From contig NZ_SRJD01000002.1 in assembly GCF_004684935.1 (NCBI RefSeq), positions 186,001 to 250,000 on the forward strand: a DNA stretch of 64,000 bases, read 5' to 3'. The stretch is from Sporolactobacillus shoreae. GTDB taxonomy: Bacteria > Bacillota > Bacilli > Bacillales > Sporolactobacillaceae. A program made the translations under genes and the position numbers. The notes below the pieces were generated by a model, which saw only the letters and a program-made list of their open reading frames with translations, searched no databases and was not told the DNA's origin. This document shows, piece after piece, positions 28,099 through 36,687 of the stretch. Positions within the stretch are counted from its first letter, which is position 1. Each line of letters opens with the position of its first letter.

Positions 28099-28109
28099 GT
28101 TATATCAAT
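28089..28109. promoter_or_regulatory. Operator-like 21-bp site, copy 2 (importer side)
   Basis: This copy contains TGATAT-GATGTT-ATATCA and differs from 26683-26703 at only three positions. It overlaps the -10 box of the importer promoter. Two such sites flanking one regulator gene strongly suggest a shared GntR operator. Confidence 0.65.
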
Positions 28110-28278
28110 AAGGATGTTACATTAGTTCACATTGTCTTTCGACATATAAAGACAATTGTAAGATAGTGTGACAACCACGATTTCGATCTTTTTTGGTTCG
28201 TAAATAAAGGCGTAAATCGACTGGTTTATGATCTTTACTTACACAAACTACAATCATCTACAAAAGGGGAGAATCAGT

Positions 28279-29472
28279 ATGAAAAAGCGGGCCATCAGTA
28301 TCTTTCTTGTTTTAGTCATGTTGGTATTTACTTTTGCGTTAACAGGGTGTGGGTCACAGGCATCATCCGGAACAGGCGGCTCTAAAGCAAAGGACCTGAA
28401 AATAGGTATTATCACAAGTGATGCTGGACGGAATGATAATGGGTATAATGCTTCGGCGATCAAGGGCGCAATAAAAGCAAGCAAGAATCTTGGCGTTCAG
28501 TATAAAGTGGTTGATTATACCAATGGAGGGACTGCCAAATCCTTTCAGGCGCTGGCCCAAAATGGTTACAATCTGATCTTCACTCTGGAATATGATTTTA
28601 ATGCTCTGGTCAAGGGCGTCGGAAATAATCCACCGATTGCCAAACAATTCCCTAATACAACATTTGTGGTTTTTAATGACAATCCAAATGTGGACAGCCA
28701 TGGAAAGACATTGTTCAAGAATGTGATCTCTGTCATGTTTAATGTTCATCAGGCGTCATATCTTGCCGGGGCGGCGAGCGCACTGATCAATGAAAATGCG
28801 AAGACATTATTCGGCAAAGGGTATAACTTTACACCAACCAGCCAGACGCGCTCCGTTGGATTTATAGGCGGAACAAATTCAAATGGTATTACTGTATTTT
28901 CAGATGGGTACATTGAAGGCGTGAATTATGTGGCACAGCAGCTGGGTGTTCATTATGATTTTTACACGAATTTCAACGCCGGCTTCACAGATCCGTCACT
29001 TGGAAGTTCACTGTCCGGAAGCTTCTACGACAAGGGGGCTAACGTTGTCTTTGCCTGTGCGGGTGTCGTTGGAGATGGTGTGACGGCAAAAGCGAAACAA
29101 GCCGGCAAACTAGCGATTCAGGTTGACGCTGATAAAGACAGCCAGCAACCGGGTTATGTATTAACCAGTACGCTGAAAAATACGGAAGTTCCGGTGTATA
29201 AACTGACCGATGCGTTGGTGCACGGTTCGCTCAATAAGATGGCCCGGGTCCAGAATTACTCTCTGGCGTCCGGAGCGACTGGAATAACGGACATGTCTAC
29301 TCTTCAGAAACACTTGGCCAACACATCGGAAGCTAAAGCAAAATGGAAGGAAATTAAAACTGAATTGAATACGATTGCCAATAAGATTAATGATGGACAG
29401 ATAAAGGTGACAAACGCGCAGATTGGAGAAAAATTCGATCCGTCTTCCCTGAAAAACGTCACTTTTAAATAA
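28279..29472 (+). CDS. BMP/PnrA-family nucleoside-binding lipoprotein
   Basis: A 397-residue binding lipoprotein of the BMP family. The signal has a long hydrophobic run ending in the lipobox FALTGC. The mature part shows IGIITSDAGRNDNGYNAS, the glycine-rich VGFIGGTNSNGI segment and VDADKDSQQPGYVLTS, all typical of the PnrA/BmpA group, which binds purine nucleosides. It feeds the ATPase and permeases encoded downstream. ATG 28279 follows AAAGGGGAGAATCAGT; the frame upstream to 28228 is noncoding. The exact nucleoside-like ligand is unknown. Confidence 0.9.
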   Translation: MKKRAISIFLVLVMLVFTFALTGCGSQASSGTGGSKAKDLKIGIITSDAGRNDNGYNASAIKGAIKASKNLGVQYKVVDYTNGGTAKSFQALAQNGYNLIFTLEYDFNALVKGVGNNPPIAKQFPNTTFVVFNDNPNVDSHGKTLFKNVISVMFNVHQASYLAGAASALINENAKTLFGKGYNFTPTSQTRSVGFIGGTNSNGITVFSDGYIEGVNYVAQQLGVHYDFYTNFNAGFTDPSLGSSLSGSFYDKGANVVFACAGVVGDGVTAKAKQAGKLAIQVDADKDSQQPGYVLTSTLKNTEVPVYKLTDALVHGSLNKMARVQNYSLASGATGITDMSTLQKHLANTSEAKAKWKEIKTELNTIANKINDGQIKVTNAQIGEKFDPSSLKNVTFK

Positions 29473-29482
29473 TACCGATGGT

Positions 29483-29516
29483 GAATACAAGACGAATCAT
29501 GTCTTGTATTCTTTTT
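29483..29516 (+). terminator. Rho-independent terminator after the binding-protein gene
   Basis: GAATACAAGAC (29483-29493) pairs perfectly with GTCTTGTATTC (29501-29511) around a 7-base loop, followed by TTTTT. It lies between the binding protein and the rest of the transporter genes, so partial termination would make more binding protein than membrane components. Confidence 0.8.
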
Positions 29517-29535
29517 CAAGGCTATGTTTCAATTC

Positions 29536-29615
29536 AATGTTGTTTTTGCCCTTCGTTGATTGGAGCGGAAGGCGAGCGTCTGAAGCGAAAAACAACAGAT
29601 AAGTTTAACAAAGCC
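29536..29615. repeat. Bacillaceae-type interspersed repeat, short copy (80 bp)
   Basis: The ends match the long copy at 4372-4539 (AATGTTGTTTTTGCC and AACAAAGCC) but about 88 bp inside are missing. The deletion joint lies at GGCGAGC, where the long copy has short direct repeats (AAGGCG and AAAGCGA), so a recombination event is likely. It sits right after a terminator. Confidence 0.7.
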
Positions 29616-29732
29616 TTTTTCAAAAGGATCAACCGTACGAGTAACTGAAATAAGGTTTATTGCTTTTGTTTCAGCACATCTGTATTGGATGCCTCGTCTC
29701 GCCAAGTTTTCTTTATTATTTTGGAGGTCAAT

Positions 29733-31259
29733 ATGAATATAGTTGAGACCGTTCGTTTAACTAAAAAATTCGGAGACTTTGTTGCCAATAACGCGATAAG
29801 CATATCTGTTCAAAGCCAGGAGATAAGGTGTATTGTCGGAGAAAACGGAGCGGGTAAAACAACTTTAATGAACATGCTGTATGGGCTGCTCAAACCAACG
29901 TCCGGAGAAATTTTTGTCAAAGGAAAGAAAGTAGTTTTCCATTCGCCGGCGGATGCGATCAGCGGAGGACTGGGGATGGTTCACCAGCACTTTAAATTGG
30001 TGCCGAGTTTAACGATCTATGAGAATGTGCTCCTTGGCAATGAGATTGTGAAAAGCAGGTTTCTGATCAACAAAAAGAAAGAAATAGAGTCTGTTCGTGA
30101 ATTAATTGAGAAATATAAATTTGATCTGGATCCGCTGGCAAAAATTGAGGATCTTTCAATCGGAGAACGTCAAAGGGTCGAGATTTTGAAGATGCTTTGC
30201 AGGAATGTTGATATTTTGATCTTTGACGAGCCTACTGCAGTACTGACACCGCAGGAAGTGGACAAGTTTATCGACAGTTTGAAAGAACTGCGCAGTAATG
30301 GAAAAACAATTATCGTCATTACGCACAAATTAAGAGAGGTTATGGAATTAGCCGATCATATCACGGTAATCAGACACGGAAAAGTAATTGGGACTGTCGG
30401 CAAGGCAGAAACAACAGAGACTGAACTGGCACAAATGATGGTCGGACGAAAGGTTACTCTTGATGTCGCCAATCATCATAAAAAAATTGGAGATCAAAAG
30501 GAAATTTATCGAGTAAATAACTTATCAGTCATGAATTCATACGGGCGCAAAGTCTTAAGAGACATATCTTTTTCAGTGAAAAAGGGAGAAATAGTGGGCA
30601 TTGCAGGCGTGGAGGGAAACGGCCAGTCGGAATTGATCGATTCTTTAACCGGATTGATGGGTGTCAAGCAAGGCCAAATCTTTTTAGAGGATCAGGAAGT
30701 GACTAATTTCTGGCCAGATCAATGCAGGCGCAACAAAATCGGTATTATCCCGGAAGATCGTTTTTCTCAAGGGCTTTGCGCTACAATGACTGTCGCTGAT
30801 AATTCTATTGCCGGTTATCATCGAAACCAATCAATCAGACATTGGTCACTTCTGGATTATAGAAAGATAAATGCGCTCAGAGACAATTATATTGAACAAT
30901 ATGACATACGGGTTGGAAACAGAAATGGAGAGGTTGGCCAACTCTCGGGTGGTAATGCGCAAAAGCTGATTATTGCCAGAGAATTGGAGAACAAACCGGT
31001 ACTGCTGATCGCCTGTCAGCCGACGAGAGGTGTTGATATTGGTTCCATTGAATACATTCATACGAAAATCGTGCACTATCGGGACAGCGGTAATGGAGTA
31101 CTATTGATTTCCAGTGAATTATCGGAAATTATGGCTTTGTCTGACCGAATTCTGGTCATGTATAAAGGAAAAATCGTCGGATGTGTGAACCCGGAAGAGA
31201 CTTCCCAAGAGCAAATTGGATTGTTAATGGCGGGTATATACGATGAGCAAGGGGGATGA
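29733..31259 (+). CDS. ABC sugar/nucleoside importer ATPase with two nucleotide-binding domains
   Basis: A 508-residue RbsA/NupO-type ATPase. The first half has Walker A GENGAGKTT, signature LSIGERQRVEI and Walker B ILIFDEPTA. The second half has a degenerate Walker A (VEGNGQSEL), an intact LSGGNAQKLIIAREL signature and CQPTRGVD, which is normal for this family. It should energise the two permeases encoded next. The start is ATG 29733 after TTGGAGG, not 29685. Confidence 0.93.
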   Translation: MNIVETVRLTKKFGDFVANNAISISVQSQEIRCIVGENGAGKTTLMNMLYGLLKPTSGEIFVKGKKVVFHSPADAISGGLGMVHQHFKLVPSLTIYENVLLGNEIVKSRFLINKKKEIESVRELIEKYKFDLDPLAKIEDLSIGERQRVEILKMLCRNVDILIFDEPTAVLTPQEVDKFIDSLKELRSNGKTIIVITHKLREVMELADHITVIRHGKVIGTVGKAETTETELAQMMVGRKVTLDVANHHKKIGDQKEIYRVNNLSVMNSYGRKVLRDISFSVKKGEIVGIAGVEGNGQSELIDSLTGLMGVKQGQIFLEDQEVTNFWPDQCRRNKIGIIPEDRFSQGLCATMTVADNSIAGYHRNQSIRHWSLLDYRKINALRDNYIEQYDIRVGNRNGEVGQLSGGNAQKLIIARELENKPVLLIACQPTRGVDIGSIEYIHTKIVHYRDSGNGVLLISSELSEIMALSDRILVMYKGKIVGCVNPEETSQEQIGLLMAGIYDEQGG

Positions 31260-31265
31260 GAAAAG

Positions 31266-32342
31266 TTGACAGGCAGAAAGATACCTTTGAGTATCATTAA
31301 TTCACTCATGCCCGTGATCTTGGCACTGCTTATTGGCGGTATTATTATCACCATGATTGGACAGAACCCCTTTACAACCTATCAGGTTCTGTTCCAGCAG
31401 TCGCTTTTTACACCTCAGGGGCTGGCTTACACTTTGCATGGAGCGGCGCCTTTGATATTGACGGGACTCGCGATTGCCATCACCTTTAAAGCCAATATTT
31501 TTAATATGGGTGTTGAAGGACAATTCGTATTGGGCGGATTTGTAGCAGGAATTGTTGCACTCTATTGCAAATCTCTTCCCGGTCCGCTTGCGCAATTTAT
31601 CTGTCTGGTTGCCGGTATCATCGGGGGTATGCTGTTTGCCTTAGTGCCTGCGCTGTTAAAGAAATACTTCAGAGTCAACGAGATGGTCGTTACACTCATG
31701 CTTAACTATGCGATGGCGACGGTTCTGGAATTTCTTACGACGGGGATATTCCGTGATAACGGATCCGGTTATGTGACCACGCCAATGATTCCTAAAAGCG
31801 TGATGTTTCCCAGATTTGGAGATACGCACATCACTTTCTTTTTTGTCATTGTCATGCTTGTATTTATCATCATGTACATTGTGATGAAAAAATCTGTACT
31901 AGGCTATGAAATGACAGCCATCGGCAAAAATCCCGGATTTGCCGAAGCGACAGGGATGCGTGTGGGCAATAAGATTGTGACCTTGATGCTGATCAGCGGT
32001 GCCCTGGCTGGCTTGGGCGGGGCGGGGTACATGCTCAGTGACCAATACAGCTATACACTTAATTTTTCCGCCAACCCAGGAATGGGATGGGACGGGATGC
32101 TGGTGTCTTTACTTGGCGGTCATAACCCTTTGGGTGTTCTGGTTGCAGCCGTTTTTTATAGTGCCTTGAAAAATGGCAGCCAGGATATCAACATCTTCAC
32201 GGGTGTACCGCAGGAAATCATAGCTGTGATCCAAAGTCTTCTTGTCTTGTTCCTTTCGGTTAAATTTATTAGCGAAAACACACATGTGTTTGATCGAATC
32301 AGATCTTTCTTTCGTAAGAAAAGCAGCGTGAAGGAGGAATGA
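31266..32342 (+). CDS. Nucleoside-type ABC importer permease 1
   Basis: A 358-residue BPD_transp_2-family permease with about 9-10 membrane segments. The LTGLAIAITFKANIFNMGVEG segment and GKNPGFAEATGM loop are typical of the YufP/NupP group paired with BMP binding proteins. The start is TTG 31266 with GGGGGATGAG before it, 6 bp after the ATPase stop. It forms the membrane pore with the next protein. Confidence 0.9.
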   Translation: MTGRKIPLSIINSLMPVILALLIGGIIITMIGQNPFTTYQVLFQQSLFTPQGLAYTLHGAAPLILTGLAIAITFKANIFNMGVEGQFVLGGFVAGIVALYCKSLPGPLAQFICLVAGIIGGMLFALVPALLKKYFRVNEMVVTLMLNYAMATVLEFLTTGIFRDNGSGYVTTPMIPKSVMFPRFGDTHITFFFVIVMLVFIIMYIVMKKSVLGYEMTAIGKNPGFAEATGMRVGNKIVTLMLISGALAGLGGAGYMLSDQYSYTLNFSANPGMGWDGMLVSLLGGHNPLGVLVAAVFYSALKNGSQDINIFTGVPQEIIAVIQSLLVLFLSVKFISENTHVFDRIRSFFRKKSSVKEE

Positions 32343-32349
32343 TCAGCGG

Positions 32350-33258
32350 ATGATAAGTAACATTCTATTCGATATGATCCTGTACAGTACGCCGATTATT
32401 TTGTGCGTTATTGGCGGAAACTTTGCCTATAAAGCGAACGTACTTAACATTGCTTTGGAAGGCATGATGCTTTCAGGTGCTTTTGTCTCTATGTTCATCG
32501 TTTATTTTACCGGGAATATACCGCTCGCTGTAGCTGGTGCGCTGGTTTCAGGTTTGCTTCTGGGCCTATTATTTTCGTTCCTGGGCATCACATGTAAGGG
32601 GAATGTCATTGTCATTGGTTTAGGAATTAATATGATGGTTTCGGGTATTGCCGCCTTTGTTCTGCGGCTTATGAACAGTTCAAATATCTATGTAAAAACG
32701 ATTAATGTTTCCATCTTCAAGGTGAACATTCCGTTGATCGAAAATATACCGTTTATCGGGAAAATTATCAGCGGACATACCGTGATTACATATCTCTCGT
32801 TTTTTTTGATCTTCGTCGTATGGTTGCTCATGTACCGAACAAAGCTTGGCATCTATGTGAGGACTGTTGGCGAGGATGAAGACGCAGCTAAGAGTGTCGG
32901 AATTAATACAGACTTCTATAAATACATGGCAGTGCTGATTGGTGCGCTTTTTTCAGCTTTGGCTGGTGTCAATCTGGCGATGGAAAATTTAATGTTGTTC
33001 ACAAACAATATGACAGCCGGAAGAGGCTTCATAGCCATTGCCGCGATCTATTGCGGGCAGGGGCGACCGGTGACATCTTCACTATTTGCCATTATATTCG
33101 GTCTGGCGTGGGCCCTGTCGGTTGACTTGAGCACGTATGCAGGATCAGCTTCCGGTCTGTTCAATGTCGTACCCTACGTTCTGATGACAGTAGTTCTTGC
33201 GGTTGTTTCAATTTACCGGTACAAAAACAATAAAATGAGGGGATATAAATTTGAATAA
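32350..33258 (+). CDS. Nucleoside-type ABC importer permease 2
   Basis: A 302-residue BPD_transp_2 permease, partner of the previous one (YufQ/NupQ type). It has the FAYKANVLNIALEGMMLSGA segment and the RTVGEDEDAAKSVGI cytoplasmic loop. AAGGAGGAATG lies before ATG 32350. The last codons overlap the next gene by 8 bp. Together with the ATPase and BMP lipoprotein it completes one importer. Confidence 0.9.
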   Translation: MISNILFDMILYSTPIILCVIGGNFAYKANVLNIALEGMMLSGAFVSMFIVYFTGNIPLAVAGALVSGLLLGLLFSFLGITCKGNVIVIGLGINMMVSGIAAFVLRLMNSSNIYVKTINVSIFKVNIPLIENIPFIGKIISGHTVITYLSFFLIFVVWLLMYRTKLGIYVRTVGEDEDAAKSVGINTDFYKYMAVLIGALFSALAGVNLAMENLMLFTNNMTAGRGFIAIAAIYCGQGRPVTSSLFAIIFGLAWALSVDLSTYAGSASGLFNVVPYVLMTVVLAVVSIYRYKNNKMRGYKFE

Positions 33259-33817
33259 TTCGGCTTTGATTGTCGTCGATATGGTCTATGATTTTACCAA
33301 TCCCGAGGGTCTGGTTTATTATCCGCAAAACAAACTCATTTTGCCGAAAATCAAACAAGTGATTGATTACTGCAGGAATAAAGATATGCTGATCATTTTT
33401 TTACAGCATTGCTATAGAAAAGGAAAGTTTGATAAAAATCTGATCAACATGCGTCCCAATTGTATTGAAGGAAGCGGAGGGGAAATGATTGATCCGGTGC
33501 TGGAAGTCGACGAAAAAAAGGATTATGTGATAAAGAAAAGACGTTACAGTGGTTTTTTCGGAACGGACCTGGATCTTGTACTAAGAGAAAACCATATTGC
33601 AAACACAGTGATTGTCGGAACCAAGACCAATTGCTGTATACGGGCGACAGTAACCGATGCCTATTATTTAGACTACAAGCCGATCGTGATCCGCGAATGC
33701 GTGGCTACAAATTCCGACGTCGTCAATGAAGTCCATTTAACCGATATCGAGAAGTATTTCGGAGAAGTTGTATCGATGGAGGAGTTCTTCGGCAGGCTGG
33801 AAAAAGGTGATTTGTAA
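33251..33817 (+). CDS. Isochorismatase-like cysteine hydrolase
   Basis: A 188-residue cysteine hydrolase of the isochorismatase/nicotinamidase superfamily. The triad is visible: Asp in IVVDMVYDF (residue about 10), Lys in IKKRRYSGFFGTDLD and Cys in GTKTNCCIRATVTDA. Members hydrolyse amides such as nicotinamide, N-carbamoyl compounds or ureidoacrylate. Inside this operon it may cleave an amide on the aglycone or its breakdown product. The start is TTG 33251 after GAGGGG, overlapping the permease gene. Confidence 0.87.
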   Translation: MNNSALIVVDMVYDFTNPEGLVYYPQNKLILPKIKQVIDYCRNKDMLIIFLQHCYRKGKFDKNLINMRPNCIEGSGGEMIDPVLEVDEKKDYVIKKRRYSGFFGTDLDLVLRENHIANTVIVGTKTNCCIRATVTDAYYLDYKPIVIRECVATNSDVVNEVHLTDIEKYFGEVVSMEEFFGRLEKGDL

Positions 33818-34761
33818 TGGGTTATGATGTTTTGACAACTGGGTATGTCAGTATGGACAGAATTTTAAAAATTCAAAGTCCGGCGCAAGTGGGCTTTACT
33901 TCAATCATCAGTAATAAGGATAACTCAAAAATTAATTACGGCGGATGCTCGATTAATATTTCCGCTGCATTATGCGAACTCGGCAAAAATGCCTTACCTA
34001 TTATCCGGGTCGGGACAGACTACGAGGAAATTGGTTTTAAAGATTTTCTGGTTAATCATCATGTGTCCCTGAATGGTCTGACAAAAATTGATCACGAATA
34101 TACATCCTGTTCTTATCTGGTGGAAGACAAAGAAGGAAACCATATAACGTTGTTTTATCCGGGAGCTATGGATAAAAAATACTACGGAGAATTGAACGAC
34201 AATCTTTTTGCGGGCACCAGACTAGCTGTTATTACGGTTGGTCCCTATGATGATAATCTGGCCTTTTTTGAAAAATGCAAGAAATACCGGATCCCTTTGG
34301 TTTTTAGTATGAAATTGGATTTTGATGCTTTTCCGAGGGATTTATTGTGGGATTTATTGTGTTATTCGACCATCATTTTTACCAATGAAACAGAAAGAAA
34401 GGCAATTGAAGAAATTTTTAAAATGGATATCACCGGATTTTTTAAACAAGGGAATGCGGATATCATCGTTACAACCTGCGGCAAAGACGGAAGTGCCTGG
34501 TACAGAAAAGAAGGCGAAACAGTGACTCAGGGAATTGTTCCCGCCTATCAATGTAAAAAGATTATCGACACGACAGGCTCGGGAGATGCCTATTTGTCAG
34601 GTTTTATCTATGGCTATTTAGAAAATAAAAAGGTCAGTGAATGTGCGGCACTCGGTGCAACACTGGCTTCCTTCGTATTGGAGTCCGAGGGATGCTGTAC
34701 CAACCTTCCTGACTGCAGCAAATTGATGACGCGTTATGAAAAATACAGCCATTCATTATAG
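33817..34761 (+). CDS. PfkB/ribokinase-family carbohydrate kinase
   Basis: A 314-residue PfkB kinase. The N-terminal part has the NYGGCSINISAALCELG motif and the C-terminal part the DTTGSGDAYLSGFIYG motif with the catalytic Asp. PfkB kinases phosphorylate ribose, nucleosides, fructose phosphates and pseudouridine. Next to a nucleoside importer it may phosphorylate the 5'-hydroxyl of an imported riboside or a free ribose-like sugar. The start ATG overlaps the previous stop by one base (TAATG). Confidence 0.88.
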   Translation: MGYDVLTTGYVSMDRILKIQSPAQVGFTSIISNKDNSKINYGGCSINISAALCELGKNALPIIRVGTDYEEIGFKDFLVNHHVSLNGLTKIDHEYTSCSYLVEDKEGNHITLFYPGAMDKKYYGELNDNLFAGTRLAVITVGPYDDNLAFFEKCKKYRIPLVFSMKLDFDAFPRDLLWDLLCYSTIIFTNETERKAIEEIFKMDITGFFKQGNADIIVTTCGKDGSAWYRKEGETVTQGIVPAYQCKKIIDTTGSGDAYLSGFIYGYLENKKVSECAALGATLASFVLESEGCCTNLPDCSKLMTRYEKYSHSL

Positions 34762-34777
34762 GGAGGAGGATCCACTT

Positions 34778-35533
34778 ATGGAAACATTATATATGAAACT
34801 CTCGGAAGAGAACATCGCGCCAAATGTTATTTTATCGGGTGATCCCTGGAGGGTGGAAGTATTAAAGAAATATTTAAGCAACCCAAAAAAAGTAGGCTTT
34901 TTCAGAGAGTTTAACACCTATACAGGTTCCTATCAGGGTGTCCCGGTAACCGTTACATCAACAGGTATTGGTGCGCCATCAGCAGCCATAGCCATGGAGG
35001 AACTCTATCAGGCAGGTATGAAGGTTGCTGTGCGTATGGGTACGATCATGACTCTGGACAGCGAGATGCTGGGCGATTTTATTATTCCCTCAGCCTGTAT
35101 GAGGGGAGAGAGTACAAGCAGTACATACGTTGAAAATTCATATCCGGCTGTTGCCGATTTTGCTTTGGTGAATTGCATGAATGAAGCGGTGACATCCTTT
35201 AACGCAAACTATCATAACGGGATAACCTGTTCAATGGATGGATTCTATTCCAAAATGCATGAATCCAGGCTTTCCAAAGCTCTTGATTTTGATATAATGG
35301 CTACTTTTGAAAAATTGAAGAGCTATCATGCGCTGGGTGTGGATATGGAGTCTTCATGTATTCTCACGTTGGGTAATCTGATGGGCATCAGGAGCTGTGT
35401 GTTGACCGTTGCCACCGTATCGGAAAATTTGAATGAGAAGCTTCAGAGCACCGAAAGAGCGGCAGCAGAAGATCTATTATGCCGGGTCGCCTTACAGGGT
35501 ATCTACATTCAGGAGGGGAGAAATAAAAAATGA
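34778..35533 (+). CDS. Nucleoside phosphorylase-family protein (uridine phosphorylase-like)
   Basis: A 251-residue PNP/UDP phosphorylase family protein. Markers are VILSGDPWRVE (phosphate loop), TVTSTGIGAPSAAIAMEEL, VRMGTI and ALGVDMESSCILTL, where the Met-Glu-Ser segment binds ribose. It should split a ribosyl bond with phosphate. The usual family variant reads MEMEA, and here it is VDMESS, so the ligand may differ. ATG 34778 has GGGAGGAGGATC before it; the frame from 34736 reaches into the kinase gene. Confidence 0.86.
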   Translation: METLYMKLSEENIAPNVILSGDPWRVEVLKKYLSNPKKVGFFREFNTYTGSYQGVPVTVTSTGIGAPSAAIAMEELYQAGMKVAVRMGTIMTLDSEMLGDFIIPSACMRGESTSSTYVENSYPAVADFALVNCMNEAVTSFNANYHNGITCSMDGFYSKMHESRLSKALDFDIMATFEKLKSYHALGVDMESSCILTLGNLMGIRSCVLTVATVSENLNEKLQSTERAAAEDLLCRVALQGIYIQEGRNKK

Positions 35534-36687
35534 TGCGACCAATGAAACTGGCGGGGAATGAATTGATGTTCGGGGCAGGCAGCCTCGAGTATATACACAA
35601 AATACCTGAAAAACGGGTGTTTATCGTCATAGGTGGTTCCAGCATGGAGCGTAATGGAGTCCTGAATAAGGTAGAGAATCTTTTCCGGGACAATGGTGCT
35701 GAGGTTGCTCTATTTAAAGGAGTTAAATCAGATCCGCAATTTTCAATCGTGTGGGAAGGCGCGGAAAAAATAAAACAATTCAAACCGGATCTGATCGTCG
35801 GATTGGGCGGAGGATCTGTGATGGATGCGGCCAAGGCCATGTGGATCTACTATGAGCATCCTGAAATGACGACACTTGAAGCGCTATTAAATGCAAAGGC
35901 GTTTCCTAAATTACGGACAAAAGCCAGATACCTTTGCATTCCGACAACGAGTGGGTCGGCCAGTGAAGTTTCAAGATCAATCGTCATCAGTGATGATGAG
36001 AAGGACCTGAAACATGGACTGGGAAATATGGTAATGATGCCTGACATAGCTATCTGCGATCCTGCAGTGGCGCTTTCGATGCCGCCGCATATTACCGCTG
36101 AAACGGGCATGGATGCGCTGACACACTCCGTTGAATCCTTAGTTTCCAACAGGGCAAACTATCTTTCCGATGTGCTGGCGACAAAAGCTGCATGTGATAT
36201 TGCTGTCTATTTGCCTGAAGCCTATGCGAATGGGGAAAATCTCGATGCACGGGACCATATGATGATGGCCTCCATGATGGCCGGTCTGGCTTTTACGAAT
36301 GTTTCATTAGGTATTGTCCACTCTATGGCTCACACAATTGGAGGATTGTATCATGTGAGCCACGGTCTGGCCGATGCGATTATACTGCCGTACATTATCA
36401 GGTACAACAGCCATGTGCCCTATGCAGATAAAATTTATAAGGAGCTGGGCAAAAAACTGGGCAATGAAAATCTGGCTGAACTCGTCGATCATCTGAATGA
36501 ACGCTTGGGCATACAGAAAACTTTAAAAGAAGTTGTTCCGGACGAAGCGGATTTTAAGAATAATTTGAACAGGATGGCGGAGATTGCAAAGAAAGACGGA
36601 TGCACAAAAACGAATCCAATTATTCCTGAGGTATCAGATTTTGCCGATTTGTTCATGGAATGCTATTACGGAGGGAAAAATCTATGA
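35530..36687 (+). CDS. Iron-containing alcohol dehydrogenase family protein
   Basis: A 385-residue Fe-ADH. It has the NAD site GLGGGSVMDAAKA near residue 98, PTTSGSASEVS, and the metal ligands in GMDALTHSVE (Asp and His) and GIVHSMAHTIGGLYHVSHGLADA (His residues). Members reduce or oxidise aldehydes and alcohols of varied size, including lactaldehyde and butanol. In this operon it may act on an aldehyde released by the aldolase-like protein encoded next. It overlaps its neighbours by 4 bp on both sides. Confidence 0.9.
   Translation: MMRPMKLAGNELMFGAGSLEYIHKIPEKRVFIVIGGSSMERNGVLNKVENLFRDNGAEVALFKGVKSDPQFSIVWEGAEKIKQFKPDLIVGLGGGSVMDAAKAMWIYYEHPEMTTLEALLNAKAFPKLRTKARYLCIPTTSGSASEVSRSIVISDDEKDLKHGLGNMVMMPDIAICDPAVALSMPPHITAETGMDALTHSVESLVSNRANYLSDVLATKAACDIAVYLPEAYANGENLDARDHMMMASMMAGLAFTNVSLGIVHSMAHTIGGLYHVSHGLADAIILPYIIRYNSHVPYADKIYKELGKKLGNENLAELVDHLNERLGIQKTLKEVVPDEADFKNNLNRMAEIAKKDGCTKTNPIIPEVSDFADLFMECYYGGKNL

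Noticed and set aside
28110-28278. Riboswitch in the leader of the nucleoside importer
   Set aside because: I found no purine, preQ1 or other known aptamer core in this 170-base leader.
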